A stretch of 37,072 bases of DNA from assembly GCA_900554695.1 (NCBI GenBank), contig USHV01000028.1:1-37072 (forward strand). Reading direction: 5' to 3'. This DNA is from an uncultured Prevotella sp. (GTDB lineage: Bacteria > Bacteroidota > Bacteroidia > Bacteroidales > Bacteroidaceae). The notes under the pieces were generated by a model. That model had not been told where the DNA came from and made no database searches. It was given only the letters and a program-made list of their open reading frames with translations. A program made the position numbers and the translations under genes. This document shows positions 15,336 to 23,443 of this stretch, one piece after another. Position 1 is the stretch's first letter. Each line of letters begins with the position of its first letter.

Positions 15336-15860
15336 TCAGTTGTTTTTTCGGTTGTTCATTCTTTCCTTTATCTTCTCAATGCCGTATTTGAATCTCGATT
15401 TCACCGTTGTGACAGGCGTTTCGGTGATATCTGCTATCTCGGTGAACTTCAGTCCGTCTATGACGTGCATGCGTATCGTTTCGGCCTGTTCGTCCGGTAT
15501 TTCGCCCAGAACTCTTTCGATGCGTGCATATTCCTCCATGGCCGAACGCTCGTTTTCGTTGTCTTCCGCGGCCTTTTCTGCCATGCGGCAGGTCAGCGGT
15601 TCGGTGTCGGTACGGTGCTTGCGTATTACGTCACGGCATCTGTTAGACAGCGCCCTGAAGACGTAGTTTCTAAGCTTCTCCGGCTCGGTGGGCCTGTTGT
15701 TCTGCCTGCACACGCTCAGCAGAGTGTCCTGTACAATGTCCTCGGCCGTGCTTCTGTCGCCTGTACGGAAGAACGCGAACCTGAACATATTGTCTGTCTG
15801 TTCCCTCACAAGCCGCTCCAGCTCGTCTCCGGATGTTCTTTTTCGTAGTATTCCCAGCAT
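15336..15860 (-). CDS. ECF-type RNA polymerase sigma factor
   Basis: A 174-residue sigma-70 family factor of the extracytoplasmic-function class. Region 2 is at about residues 15-85 (DNMFRFAFFRTGDRSTAEDIVQDTLL, then NYVFRALSNRCRDVIRK). Region 4 is at about 110-165, with the helix-turn-helix FTEIADITETPVTTVKSRFKYG. The linker between them is short and acidic, as in the class. It is coupled to the anti-sigma gene. No TAnnTTTG promoter is visible upstream, which would fit autoregulation from its own promoter type. An inverted repeat lies at 15947-15968. Confidence 0.92.
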   Translation of the reverse strand: MLGILRKRTSGDELERLVREQTDNMFRFAFFRTGDRSTAEDIVQDTLLSVCRQNNRPTEPEKLRNYVFRALSNRCRDVIRKHRTDTEPLTCRMAEKAAEDNENERSAMEEYARIERVLGEIPDEQAETIRMHVIDGLKFTEIADITETPVTTVKSRFKYGIEKIKERMNNRKNN

Positions 15861-15946
15861 CTTGTTGTCGTTTTAGGATGTTCGTATCGTTGTGCGGTCT
15901 TACGCTTGCTGTCGTTGCCGCTTCTGTATATAAAGACGTGATATGG

Positions 15947-15968
15947 ATGAAAACGACGTGTTTTTCAT
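15947..15968. promoter_or_regulatory. Inverted repeat upstream of the sigma gene
   Basis: ATGAAAA (15947-15953) and TTTTCAT (15962-15968) are perfectly complementary with an 8-nt spacer, 87-108 bp upstream of the sigma start codon. It could be an operator for the sigma/anti-sigma pair; no regulator can be named. Confidence 0.35.
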
Positions 15969-16022
15969 GACATTTTTTCGTGGATTATTGATTTTTCAGC
16001 GTTTCGTCGGGCTTTATAATGA

Positions 16023-16072
16023 AATTCCCGCAGACGGTTGTTATGGTGTCACCGTTTGCGGGAATTGTCTTA
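16023..16072 (-). terminator. Hairpin downstream of cyuA
   Basis: AATTCCCGCAGACGG (16023-16037) pairs with CCGTTTGCGGGAATT (16052-16066), one G-U pair, loop 14 nt. It stands between the cyuA stop and the sigma promoter region, so it probably ends the metG-dsbD-cyuA transcript. The T run on the minus side is weak (AATTTCATT); on the plus side it is somewhat better. Confidence 0.6.
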
Positions 16073-16118
16073 TTTTAGAGTTTCTGCCTTGACGTTTTGC
16101 CGTGTATTGGCCGGCGTT

Positions 16119-17411
16119 TCAGCAGTTGTGCTTGTGTGTCATGATGTCGAGCACCATCTCGTCGGTCTGGTTCATTGTCTCAGAACCGATGCGCGTGAGG
16201 TTGTGTATGGACTGATCCACGTCGTCGTCGATTATACCTTCGACAGCCGTAACGCATTTTCCTTCTATCGCCAGAAGCGATGAGAGCAGGGCGGTGGATA
16301 CGCCTGACGCTATCTTCAGCGAGCAACTGGGCTTCGCACCGTCGCATATCATACCCGTGAGATTGGCAATCATGTTCTTCACCGAGTTACAGATGCGGCT
16401 GTAGTCACCGCCCATGAGGTAGGTGATACCGCAGCTCGAACCGATGCTTGCCACCACGCAGCCGCATACTGCCGACAGTTTGCCGAGGCTCTGCTTGATG
16501 TATATCGCTGTGAGATGGCTCAGAGTGAGCGCGCGGATGAGCTCTTCCTCGGTGTTCTCGTTCTCCATTGCATACACAGCCACGGGGTTTGTGGCGCATA
16601 TTCCCTGGTTGCCCGAGCCGGAATTGCTCATCACCGGTATCATGGCTCCGCCCATCCTGGCGTCGCATGCCGATGCAGTCTTCGACAGGATGTGCGAGAA
16701 GATGCTGTTGCCGAAGATGCCGTGGCTCAGCGGACGGTCGATGGTCTTGCCCAGACAATGTCCGTAGTTGCCCTTGATGGATTCTTCGGCAGCCTTTATG
16801 TTGTACTGTTTCGTCTTCAGAATGAAGGCTATCTCGTTGAGTGGAGTGGTGGTGGCGAAGTCATAGACAGTGCGCATGCAGAGTTCCGGATCGCCCTGTT
16901 CGCCGTCTTCTCCGCTTGTCTTCTTCACGTCGAGAAGCGTCTCTCCGTCTTTTGAAACATACACAAAGTTGGTGTGCGAGCCTGCTATCACGGCCTCGGC
17001 CTTATGTCCTGCTGCCTCGCAGATGACGTCGATGTAGAGCTTCTCGGTGATGTCCGACTTCAGTTTTATGTCGATTCGTTTCTCGTCAACATATTTCTTG
17101 CCTTCCTCGAGAGTCTCCGGTGTGACGTCCTTTATCACCTCCAGCTCATACTCCGACTTGCCAACGATGGCTCCCAATGCTATTGCGATGGGCAGACCTA
17201 TCATTCCCGTGCCGGGTATTCCCACGCCCATGGCGTTCTTCAGGATGTTCGCGCTGAGCAGTGCGGTAATCTTTTCCGGTCTGCATTCCAGTGTCTCAGT
17301 GGCACGTGCTGTGCAAAGCGCCACGGCAATGGGCTCTGTACAGCCCACGGCCGGCACCACTTCGCGTTGTATCAGTGCTATTATTCTCTGTCTGATATTC
17401 TTGTCTAACAT
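16119..17411 (-). CDS. cyuA: L-cysteine desulfidase / UPF0597 (CyuA, YhaM) family
   Basis: A 430-residue enzyme of the family that includes E. coli CyuA (YhaM) and the archaeal L-cysteine desulfidase. Known members break L-cysteine into pyruvate, ammonia and sulfide using an iron-sulfur cluster; the fold is related to serine dehydratase. The N-terminal VGCTEP motif (C24) and further conserved cysteines are present: C272 in GICATNP, C327 in SSCG, C356 in MICDGAK and C363. No signal peptide, so it is cytoplasmic. It follows dsbD by 24 bp and is the last gene of the metG-dsbD-cyuA run, which adds a cysteine/sulfide theme. The cyuA name rests on family membership; a serine-type substrate is possible. 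Confidence 0.82.
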   Translation of the reverse strand: MLDKNIRQRIIALIQREVVPAVGCTEPIAVALCTARATETLECRPEKITALLSANILKNAMGVGIPGTGMIGLPIAIALGAIVGKSEYELEVIKDVTPETLEEGKKYVDEKRIDIKLKSDITEKLYIDVICEAAGHKAEAVIAGSHTNFVYVSKDGETLLDVKKTSGEDGEQGDPELCMRTVYDFATTTPLNEIAFILKTKQYNIKAAEESIKGNYGHCLGKTIDRPLSHGIFGNSIFSHILSKTASACDARMGGAMIPVMSNSGSGNQGICATNPVAVYAMENENTEEELIRALTLSHLTAIYIKQSLGKLSAVCGCVVASIGSSCGITYLMGGDYSRICNSVKNMIANLTGMICDGAKPSCSLKIASGVSTALLSSLLAIEGKCVTAVEGIIDDDVDQSIHNLTRIGSETMNQTDEMVLDIMTHKHNC

Positions 17412-17435
17412 GCTTGTCTGCTTTTATTCAGCTTG

Positions 17436-19475
17436 TTATTTCTTGAATCTGTCCAGTCCGGTCTGCAGGAACTTCAGGTATTCGCTGATGTCCTTGTCGT
17501 ACGAACGGCTGCCTGTGAGCGGATGACCCTCGTTGTCGAGGAGCACGTAGAACGGCTGTGTGTTGGCTCCGAACTTCACTCTCTGCAGATAACTCCACTT
17601 GTCTCCCACGGTGCGCAGCGTGCGCTGCTTGCCGTTTTCGGTGACTGTTATAGGCTGATCGAGCGGAGTCTTGTCGTCAACATACAGAGAAATGAGCACA
17701 TACTTGTTGTTGAGCATGTCGGCCACGTTGGCATCTGTCCATACGGCTGCCTCCATTTCGCGGCAGTTCACGCATCCGAATCCGGTGAAATCTATCATCA
17801 CCGGCTTGCCCTCCAGGCGTGCTGCAGCCATGCCGGCTTCAAAGTCCTTGAACCTCGGATGCACCTCGTTCTTATACAGATTGAAGTCCTGAGTGTTCAT
17901 AGGCGGTGTGAATGCGCTTATGGCTTTGAGCGGAGCACCCCACAGTCCCGGCACCATATAGACGGTGAAGGCCAGAGATATGAGCGCGAGGAAGAACTGC
18001 GGAACATTCGTACGGCGGTTCTCGTCGTCGTGAGGGAAGTTGAACATGCCCAGCAGATAGAGTCCGAGCAGTCCGAAGATGGCTATCCACAGAGCGATGA
18101 ATGTCTCGCGGTCGAGTATGTGCCAGCCGTAAGCGAGGTCGGCTACGGACAGGAACTTGAGCGCGAATGCCAGTTCGATGAATCCGAGAACAACCTTGAT
18201 GACGTTCATCCAGCCTCCCGACTTAGGCGCAGACTTGAGCAGTGACGGGAACATGGCGAACAGAGTGAACGGTATTGCCAGCGCAACGGCGAATCCGAGC
18301 ATACCTATTGTCGGCGCGATGATGTTGCCCTGAGTCGATACGGCCACGAGCAGCAGACCTATGATAGGACCGGTGCACGAGAAAGAAACGAGCGCAAGGG
18401 TGAACGCCATGAGGAAGATGCTCAGTATGCCACTGGTAGATTCCGACTTGCGGTCTATCTTGTTGCTCCACGACGAAGGCAGAGTAATCTCAAAGGCTCC
18501 GAAGAACGATGCTGCGAAGACGATGAGAAGCAGACAGAAGAAGATGTTGAACACGGCGTTGGTTGACAATGCGTTGAGCGCGCTCGCGCCGAAAAGCAAT
18601 GTCACAGCCAGTCCGAGCACGACGTATATCACCACGATAGACACACCGTAGGTGGTAGCCTCGCGTATGGCTTTGCCCCTGTCCTTGTTGCGTTTGAGGA
18701 AGAAGCTGACGGTCATAGGTATTATAGGCCATACGCACGGAGTGAACAGAGCGAGGAATCCGCCTGCCAGTCCGGCGAGGAAGATGTAGAGCAGCGACGT
18801 GTTGAGCGGTTCGTCATAAGCCGAAAGCTCATTTGTCACCGGCTGCCAGAGTGCCTTTATCTCACTCTCAGAGAGCGAAGCGTTTGCAGGAACGGTTGTT
18901 GCCGCGCTGTCGGTTGCCAGGGCCTGCTGTGCAGTAGCGGCTGTGTCGGTAGCCATTGCTCCGACTTCGGCCGTCTCCTCAGCCGCGGCCTTGTCGTCTG
19001 CCTTCTCGGTTGCGCCCGCTACGGCCGGCGACTTGCCGCTCTTTACGAACTCCACCTGTGTGGGCGGCATACACGTCTCGTCGTTGCACGCTCCGTATTC
19101 CAGATAGGCGTTGATGCTGTATGCAGGCTTTGTGAATCTGATTTTCTGCACGAACTTCACACTGTTCTTGAAGTAGCGCACCTGCATGTTGAACATATTG
19201 TCGAACTCGGAGATCTCCTTGCCTCGCGGCGTGAGCTTGCCCACGAGTTCGATACCGTCTTTCTTGTTCACGTTGAATGTCGCTTCTATCGGGCCTCCGC
19301 TGATGTTGGTCGAATAGACATGCCATCCCGCGTCAATCTTTCCGCTGAACACTATTTCGGCTTCTGCCGTGCCGTTGGTTTTCAGTTCGGCGGTGAACTT
19401 CACCGGTTCGGCCATCTGTGCCCGGCCTATCATGGCCGATATGAGCAGCAGGGTTATTGCGATGAGTTTTTTCAT
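17436..19475 (-). CDS. dsbD: Thiol:disulfide interchange protein DsbD
   Basis: DsbD moves electrons from cytoplasmic thioredoxin across the inner membrane to reduce periplasmic disulfides. All three redox modules are present in 679 residues: signal peptide (1-20), N-terminal periplasmic domain with the pair C130/C135 (YGACNDETCMPP), an Ala/Thr-rich linker (about 150-200), a multi-span membrane domain (about 227-520) with C247 (FTPCVWP) and C367 (SCTGP), and a C-terminal thioredoxin-like domain with C568-V-N-C571. These pairs correspond to the three known pairs of E. coli DsbD. It lies between metG (58 bp) and cyuA (24 bp) and is presumably co-transcribed with both. Confidence 0.93.
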   Translation of the reverse strand: MKKLIAITLLLISAMIGRAQMAEPVKFTAELKTNGTAEAEIVFSGKIDAGWHVYSTNISGGPIEATFNVNKKDGIELVGKLTPRGKEISEFDNMFNMQVRYFKNSVKFVQKIRFTKPAYSINAYLEYGACNDETCMPPTQVEFVKSGKSPAVAGATEKADDKAAAEETAEVGAMATDTAATAQQALATDSAATTVPANASLSESEIKALWQPVTNELSAYDEPLNTSLLYIFLAGLAGGFLALFTPCVWPIIPMTVSFFLKRNKDRGKAIREATTYGVSIVVIYVVLGLAVTLLFGASALNALSTNAVFNIFFCLLLIVFAASFFGAFEITLPSSWSNKIDRKSESTSGILSIFLMAFTLALVSFSCTGPIIGLLLVAVSTQGNIIAPTIGMLGFAVALAIPFTLFAMFPSLLKSAPKSGGWMNVIKVVLGFIELAFALKFLSVADLAYGWHILDRETFIALWIAIFGLLGLYLLGMFNFPHDDENRRTNVPQFFLALISLAFTVYMVPGLWGAPLKAISAFTPPMNTQDFNLYKNEVHPRFKDFEAGMAAARLEGKPVMIDFTGFGCVNCREMEAAVWTDANVADMLNNKYVLISLYVDDKTPLDQPITVTENGKQRTLRTVGDKWSYLQRVKFGANTQPFYVLLDNEGHPLTGSRSYDKDISEYLKFLQTGLDRFKK

Positions 19476-19533
19476 ATAAAATATAGTCGTTTCTTTTTAT
19501 CCTGTTTATGAATGTTTCAGAAAGGCAGGTGGA

Positions 19534-21579
19534 TTATCCCACCTGGCTTCCCGGTTTCACCTTGCCGAGCAGTGATGTCACAGAGAGCGAGCCGTCGAAG
19601 TTCTCTGCCGAGAGAATCATGCCCTGGCTCTCTATGCCCATGAGCTTGCGCGGAGCGAAGTTGGCTATGAAGAGCACGTCCTTGTCTACGAGTTCCTCAG
19701 GCTTGTAATACTTGGCGATGCCCGAAACTATGGTGCGGTCGGTGCCAGAACCGTCGTCGATGGTGAACTTGAGCAGCTTGTTCGCCTTCTTTATCTTCTC
19801 GCATGCCTTGATGTGTCCCACGCGTATGTCGAGTTTCTCGAAGTCTTCGAACGACACGGTGTCCTTCACCGGAGCGGCCTTGTATGCGGCAGCCTGGTTT
19901 GCCTTCTTGGTCTCCTCGAGCTTGTTGAGCTGATATTCTATCACGTCGTCCTCTATCTTCTCGAACAGCAGAGACGGCTCGCCGAGCTTGTGTCCGCTCT
20001 TCAGCAGGTCGGTAGAGCCGAGCTGAGCCCAGTCGTATGACTCCACGTTGAGCATCTGGCGCAGTTTCTTGCTGCTGAACGGCAGGAACGGCTCGAAGGC
20101 GATGTCGAGGTTGGCCACCAGCTGCAGCGAGATGTAAAGTATGGTCTTCACGCGTTCCATGTCGGTCTTGGCAACCTTCCACGGCTCGCAGTCGGTGATG
20201 TATTTGTTTCCGATGCGTGCCAGGTTCATTGCCTCCTTCTGTGCGTCGCGGAACTTGAACACGTCGAGCAGAGCCTCCACCTTCTGTTTTACGTCCTTGA
20301 ACTCGTCGATGGTCTGGCGGTCGATGTCGGTCAGCTCGCCACACTCAGGCACTACGCTGTCGAAATATTTCTTTGTGAGCTGCAGCGCGCGGTTCACGAA
20401 GTTGCCGTAAACAGCCACCAGCTCATTGTTGTTGCGGTCCTGGAAATCCTTCCATGTGAAGTTGTTGTCCTTGGTCTCCGGAGCGTTGGCCGTGAGGACA
20501 TAGCGCAGCACGTCCTGTTTGCCCGGCAGCTCCTTCAGATATTCGTGAAGCCATACCGCCCAGTTGCGCGATGTGCTTATCTTGTCGTTCTCGAGGTTGA
20601 GGAATTCGTTTGCCGGCACGTTGTCGGGCAGGATATATCCGCCGTGAGCCTTCAGCATTACCGGGAACACGATGCAGTGGAACACGATGTTGTCCTTGCC
20701 GATGAAGTGCACCAGACGGGTCTCCGGGTCCTTCCACCACTTCTCCCATGAGTCGGGCAGAAGCTCCTTCGTGTTGGATATGTAGCCGATAGGAGCGTCG
20801 AACCACACGTAGAGCACCTTGCCCTCGGCACCTTCCACCGGAACGGGAATGCCCCAGTCGAGGTCGCGCGTCATGGCTCTCGGCTGCAGGTTCATGTCGA
20901 GCCAGCTCTTGCACTGTCCGTAAACGTTCGGGCGCCACTCCTTGTGTCCTTCGAGAATCCACTGCTTCAGCCAGTCCTGATACTCGTTGAGCGGCAGATA
21001 CCAGTTCTTAGTCTCCTTGAGCACCGGCTGCGATCCGCTTATGGTAGATTTCGGGTTGATGAGCTCTGTCGGGTCGAGGTCGCTTCCGCAGTGCTCGCAC
21101 TGGTCGCCGTATGCGCCCTCGTGGTGGCAGTGAGGACACTCGCCAGTGATGTATCTGTCGGCGAGGAACTGCTTAGCCTCCTCGTCATAATACTGCTTTG
21201 TGGTCTTCTCTATCAGTTTGCCGTCGTCATACAGCTTCTTGAAGAAGTCAGAAGCCATCTTGTTGTGAGTCTCCGAAGTGGTGCGGCTATAGATGTCGAA
21301 CGAGATGCCGAACTCCTCGAAGCTCTTCTTTATCATCGTGTGATATCTGTCAACGACATCCTGCGGCGTGATGCCTTCCTTCTTTGCGCGTATGGTGATA
21401 GGCACTCCGTGCTCGTCGCTTCCTCCGATGAATATCACGTCTTCGTGTTTCAGGCGCAGGTAGCGCACGTATATGTCGGCCGGCACATATACTCCGGCCA
21501 GGTGTCCGATGTGCACACCGCCGTTGGCATAAGGCAGGGCGGCGGTTACGGTTGTACGTTTGAATTTCTTTTGTTCCAT
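19534..21579 (-). CDS. metG: Methionyl-tRNA synthetase
   Basis: Cytoplasmic class I synthetase that charges tRNA-Met. The 681-residue protein has the HIGH signature at 23-26, a zinc-type insert with four cysteines (C148, C151, C161, C164), and KISTS at 333-337 in place of KMSKS, a variant seen in other MetG. The anticodon-binding helices occupy about 390-550. A C-terminal Trbp111-type tRNA-binding domain (about 573-681: FEKLDIRVGHIKACE, IVSGIA) acts in dimer formation and tRNA binding. It is first in the metG-dsbD-cyuA run, behind a clear promoter, with a leader of about 160 nt in which I see no T-box or riboswitch. Confidence 0.97.
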   Translation of the reverse strand: MEQKKFKRTTVTAALPYANGGVHIGHLAGVYVPADIYVRYLRLKHEDVIFIGGSDEHGVPITIRAKKEGITPQDVVDRYHTMIKKSFEEFGISFDIYSRTTSETHNKMASDFFKKLYDDGKLIEKTTKQYYDEEAKQFLADRYITGECPHCHHEGAYGDQCEHCGSDLDPTELINPKSTISGSQPVLKETKNWYLPLNEYQDWLKQWILEGHKEWRPNVYGQCKSWLDMNLQPRAMTRDLDWGIPVPVEGAEGKVLYVWFDAPIGYISNTKELLPDSWEKWWKDPETRLVHFIGKDNIVFHCIVFPVMLKAHGGYILPDNVPANEFLNLENDKISTSRNWAVWLHEYLKELPGKQDVLRYVLTANAPETKDNNFTWKDFQDRNNNELVAVYGNFVNRALQLTKKYFDSVVPECGELTDIDRQTIDEFKDVKQKVEALLDVFKFRDAQKEAMNLARIGNKYITDCEPWKVAKTDMERVKTILYISLQLVANLDIAFEPFLPFSSKKLRQMLNVESYDWAQLGSTDLLKSGHKLGEPSLLFEKIEDDVIEYQLNKLEETKKANQAAAYKAAPVKDTVSFEDFEKLDIRVGHIKACEKIKKANKLLKFTIDDGSGTDRTIVSGIAKYYKPEELVDKDVLFIANFAPRKLMGIESQGMILSAENFDGSLSVTSLLGKVKPGSQVG

Positions 21580-21925
21580 TATTATGATGTTTTGTATTTT
21601 CTCTCAAAGTGTGAAAAACCAGCTTGCCCAGTATGTGTCGTGACGTGTGCTTACAATGGTGGCGCCATCGTCTGTGAAGCCGTTTTGTTTATGGGATTGC
21701 GGCGCTCGAAGCATTTAATTATTGTATAATGCCGCTTTCATTGTGCAAAGATAATGCAATCTGAGGGCATGACAAAATAAAGTGGTTTATTTTTAGTGTA
21801 TGCCGGCTGTGTCGGCAGATTGTCACGGCCGTCGGGGCGGTGGATAACGGTGTTTATGGAGGGTCGGAGGCATATTCCGTAATGTTCTGAAACGGCAGAT
21901 TTTTGCCGGAAACCCGGGCTGCGGA
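21580..21925 (-). other. metG upstream region
   Basis: Non-coding. It holds the metG promoter (21746-21775) and the leader. Between 21780 and 21925 nothing is recognised apart from the edge of the inverted-repeat arm at 21926. Confidence 0.5.
21746..21775 (-). promoter_or_regulatory. Promoter of metG-dsbD-cyuA
   Basis: On the minus strand TTG (21775-21773), a 19-nt spacer and TATCTTTG (21753-21746). Start near 21739, so the metG leader is about 160 nt. Confidence 0.75.
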
Positions 21926-22249
21926 CTTACAATTTTTCTTGACAAAATTTTGACAAAATATTTTCGCGAAAGAGATGTAAAGGAATGTTAAATCGGACAT
22001 AAAACAGCCCTTTTCGCACCATACTGCATCGTGATATACCCCGAACCGTAGTCCGAAATGCCGCGTTTTGCTTTCCGATATTGCCCATTTCGCAGTGAGA
22101 TAAAGCCTATTTTAGGGTGCGATATGGCCTATATTGGCCCCTGAAATGGGCCATTTCGCAAGACGAAATGGTGCTTTTTGCAATGCGACAAAATGACCAT
22201 TAAATATAAACTATTGATATTCAATATCTTACTAAAACCTGTTATTTTC

Positions 22250-22291
22250 CGCGTATTTGCGCCCGAAGGAGACTCTGCTCGCAAATACGCG
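22250..22291. repeat. Perfect 12-bp hairpin in the right-arm core
   Basis: CGCGTATTTGCG (22250-22261) and CGCAAATACGCG (22280-22291) with an 18-nt loop, the counterpart of 10174-10215. The only base differing in the 201-bp core (22276) is in this loop. Confidence 0.85.
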
Positions 22292-22436
22292 CTTATTTTT
22301 CGGGGTAGAACGGAAAACTCAGAGTGAAAAATCAGAATCTGCTTTCAATTTGAAAGCCGCATATTCCGGTTTATTTTTAAATGGATAAAAACGATGTTTA
22401 TTCGGCATTTAAAGTGGTTTATGTGGAACGGGAAAA

Positions 22437-22663
22437 GGTTTCTTCAATATAAAAAACGCTTTATCCAATATAAAAACAGTTTATTCAAGATGAAAAAATG
22501 CTTTATACCAAATAAAAAACGTTTTATTCAAGATAAGTAAAACGCCTTTATACAAGATAAAAAAACTTTATCCAATATGAATAATAAACGATTTATTCAA
22601 GATATAAAACATTTTATACAAAATAGAAAAAATACTTTATTCAAGATAAAAAATGCCTTATCC
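22437..22663 (-). repeat. Expanded 20-25 bp unit array in the right arm
   Basis: About ten degenerate units, each beginning TTTATTCAAGATA, TTTATCCAATATA or TTTATACAAGATA and followed by an A-rich half ending in ACGC or similar, spaced 20 to 25 bp. Against about five units in the left arm this is an expansion. Spacing is looser than the strict 22 bp of the array at 10669. Confidence 0.75.
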
Positions 22664-22752
22664 GATACCGGAAAATTCCGGTCTTTATATTGAAACATTA
22701 TCTCCGCTTAGTTTCCGCCGGCACGTTTCCATTGCCCGGAACATCACATTTT

Positions 22753-23054
22753 GCACGTTGATAAACTCGCGACGGAGCAATCGGAGCATGAAAGACGTTT
22801 CACAATCAAAGGATATTAGATTTATAAACATCTCTTTCGCGGGAAATATTTATAAGAATTCTCACCGTCGAAACAGCATCAACATACATGGTCGAGGGCA
22901 CGTAATGTCGCGGAGAAATGCTTCGGCGGGCGGGCTGGCAGGCGTCGGTCGGTATGCGGGACGGTGAAAAACGTGTGGAGTAGCAGCGACAGTAACGGTG
23001 CGACGGCGTGAGGATGGGACGGGAGAAACGTGTTTGAGGATGAGCAAAATAAAA
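22753..23054. other. Intergenic, no gene seen
   Basis: Mixed-composition DNA outside the right arm. A 104-codon plus frame and 70-codon minus frames are present but read as Arg/Ser/Pro-rich noise. No promoter with correct spacing on either strand. Confidence 0.4.
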
Positions 23055-23091
23055 ATGGGAAGATCTGTTTCACTAAACAACATCTCCCCAT
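23045..23091 (-). terminator. Minus-strand intrinsic terminator
   Basis: On the minus strand ATGGGGAGAT (23091-23082) pairs with ATCTTCCCAT (23064-23055) with one G-U pair; TTT/AAA can extend it in the loop. A T run (TTTTTATTTT) follows. It may end the GH2 transcript about 350 nt after its stop codon, or an undetected small RNA. Confidence 0.65.
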
Positions 23092-23365
23092 AAGATTATT
23101 AACCTAACGAAGCTTATTATTCACGTATCTTCACAGACACAGATTTATAATAAAAAATTACCTTATTATGGTCACAAAATTAATCAGTTTATGTTGATTT
23201 ATATGATGTTTTCTTGCCAATATGTGATGATTTTTTGATTATTAATGTTAGTTGCAATTTGTCGTTATTTATTTGCAGTAGTATATGTAAAGTAAACAAC
23301 CGAAATCCGTATATTACTGAATTTTCAGTGTTAAAATTTATAAAAATACAGTTTTTTATTATTTT
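23092..23365. other. AT-rich 3' region of the GH2 gene
   Basis: No coding sequence. A minus-strand TAATTTTG at 23182-23175 resembles a -7 element but has no TTG at the expected distance. The minus strand at about 23095-23110 has AGGTTAATA, also found in the candidate small RNA at 11225-11419. Confidence 0.35.
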
Positions 23366-23425
23366 TCCGCGGACCGACGCTTGTTTTTCAGACTTGTTGA
23401 TCGGCCTTGTGCGTTAGTCCGCGGA
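23366..23425. repeat. Long hairpin just after the GH2 stop codon
   Basis: TCCGCGGAC (23366-23374) and ACGC (23377-23380) pair with GCGT (23411-23414) and GTCCGCGGA (23417-23425), loop 30 nt. On the minus strand it is followed by A-rich, not T-rich, sequence, so it is not a classical terminator. It may protect the 3' end of the mRNA. Confidence 0.55.
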
Positions 23426-23443
23426 TGGTATTATTATATGCTT

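Larger units (their letters stand above)
21926..22752 (-). repeat. Right arm of the large inverted repeat (partner 9850-10540)
   Basis: Reverse-complement copy of the left arm. The inner edge begins at ACTTAC (21926) followed by TTTTTCTTGACAAAATTTTG. The near-identical core is 22124-22324 (one difference in 201 bp). Then come a more diverged AT-rich part, an expanded unit array (22437-22663), the palindrome CCGGAAAATTCCGG (22669-22682) and a weak outer edge to about 22752. It is about 135 bp longer than the left arm, mainly because of the larger array. The open frame seen in the left arm is broken here by TGA at 22325-22327. Confidence 0.9.

Noticed and set aside
21580..21740. T-box or riboswitch in the metG leader
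   Set aside because: I see no specifier-loop or antiterminator motif and no alternating hairpins.
9850..22752. Composite transposon
   Set aside because: No transposase in or between the arms, no clear target duplication, and the interior carries metG, which is an essential chromosomal gene.
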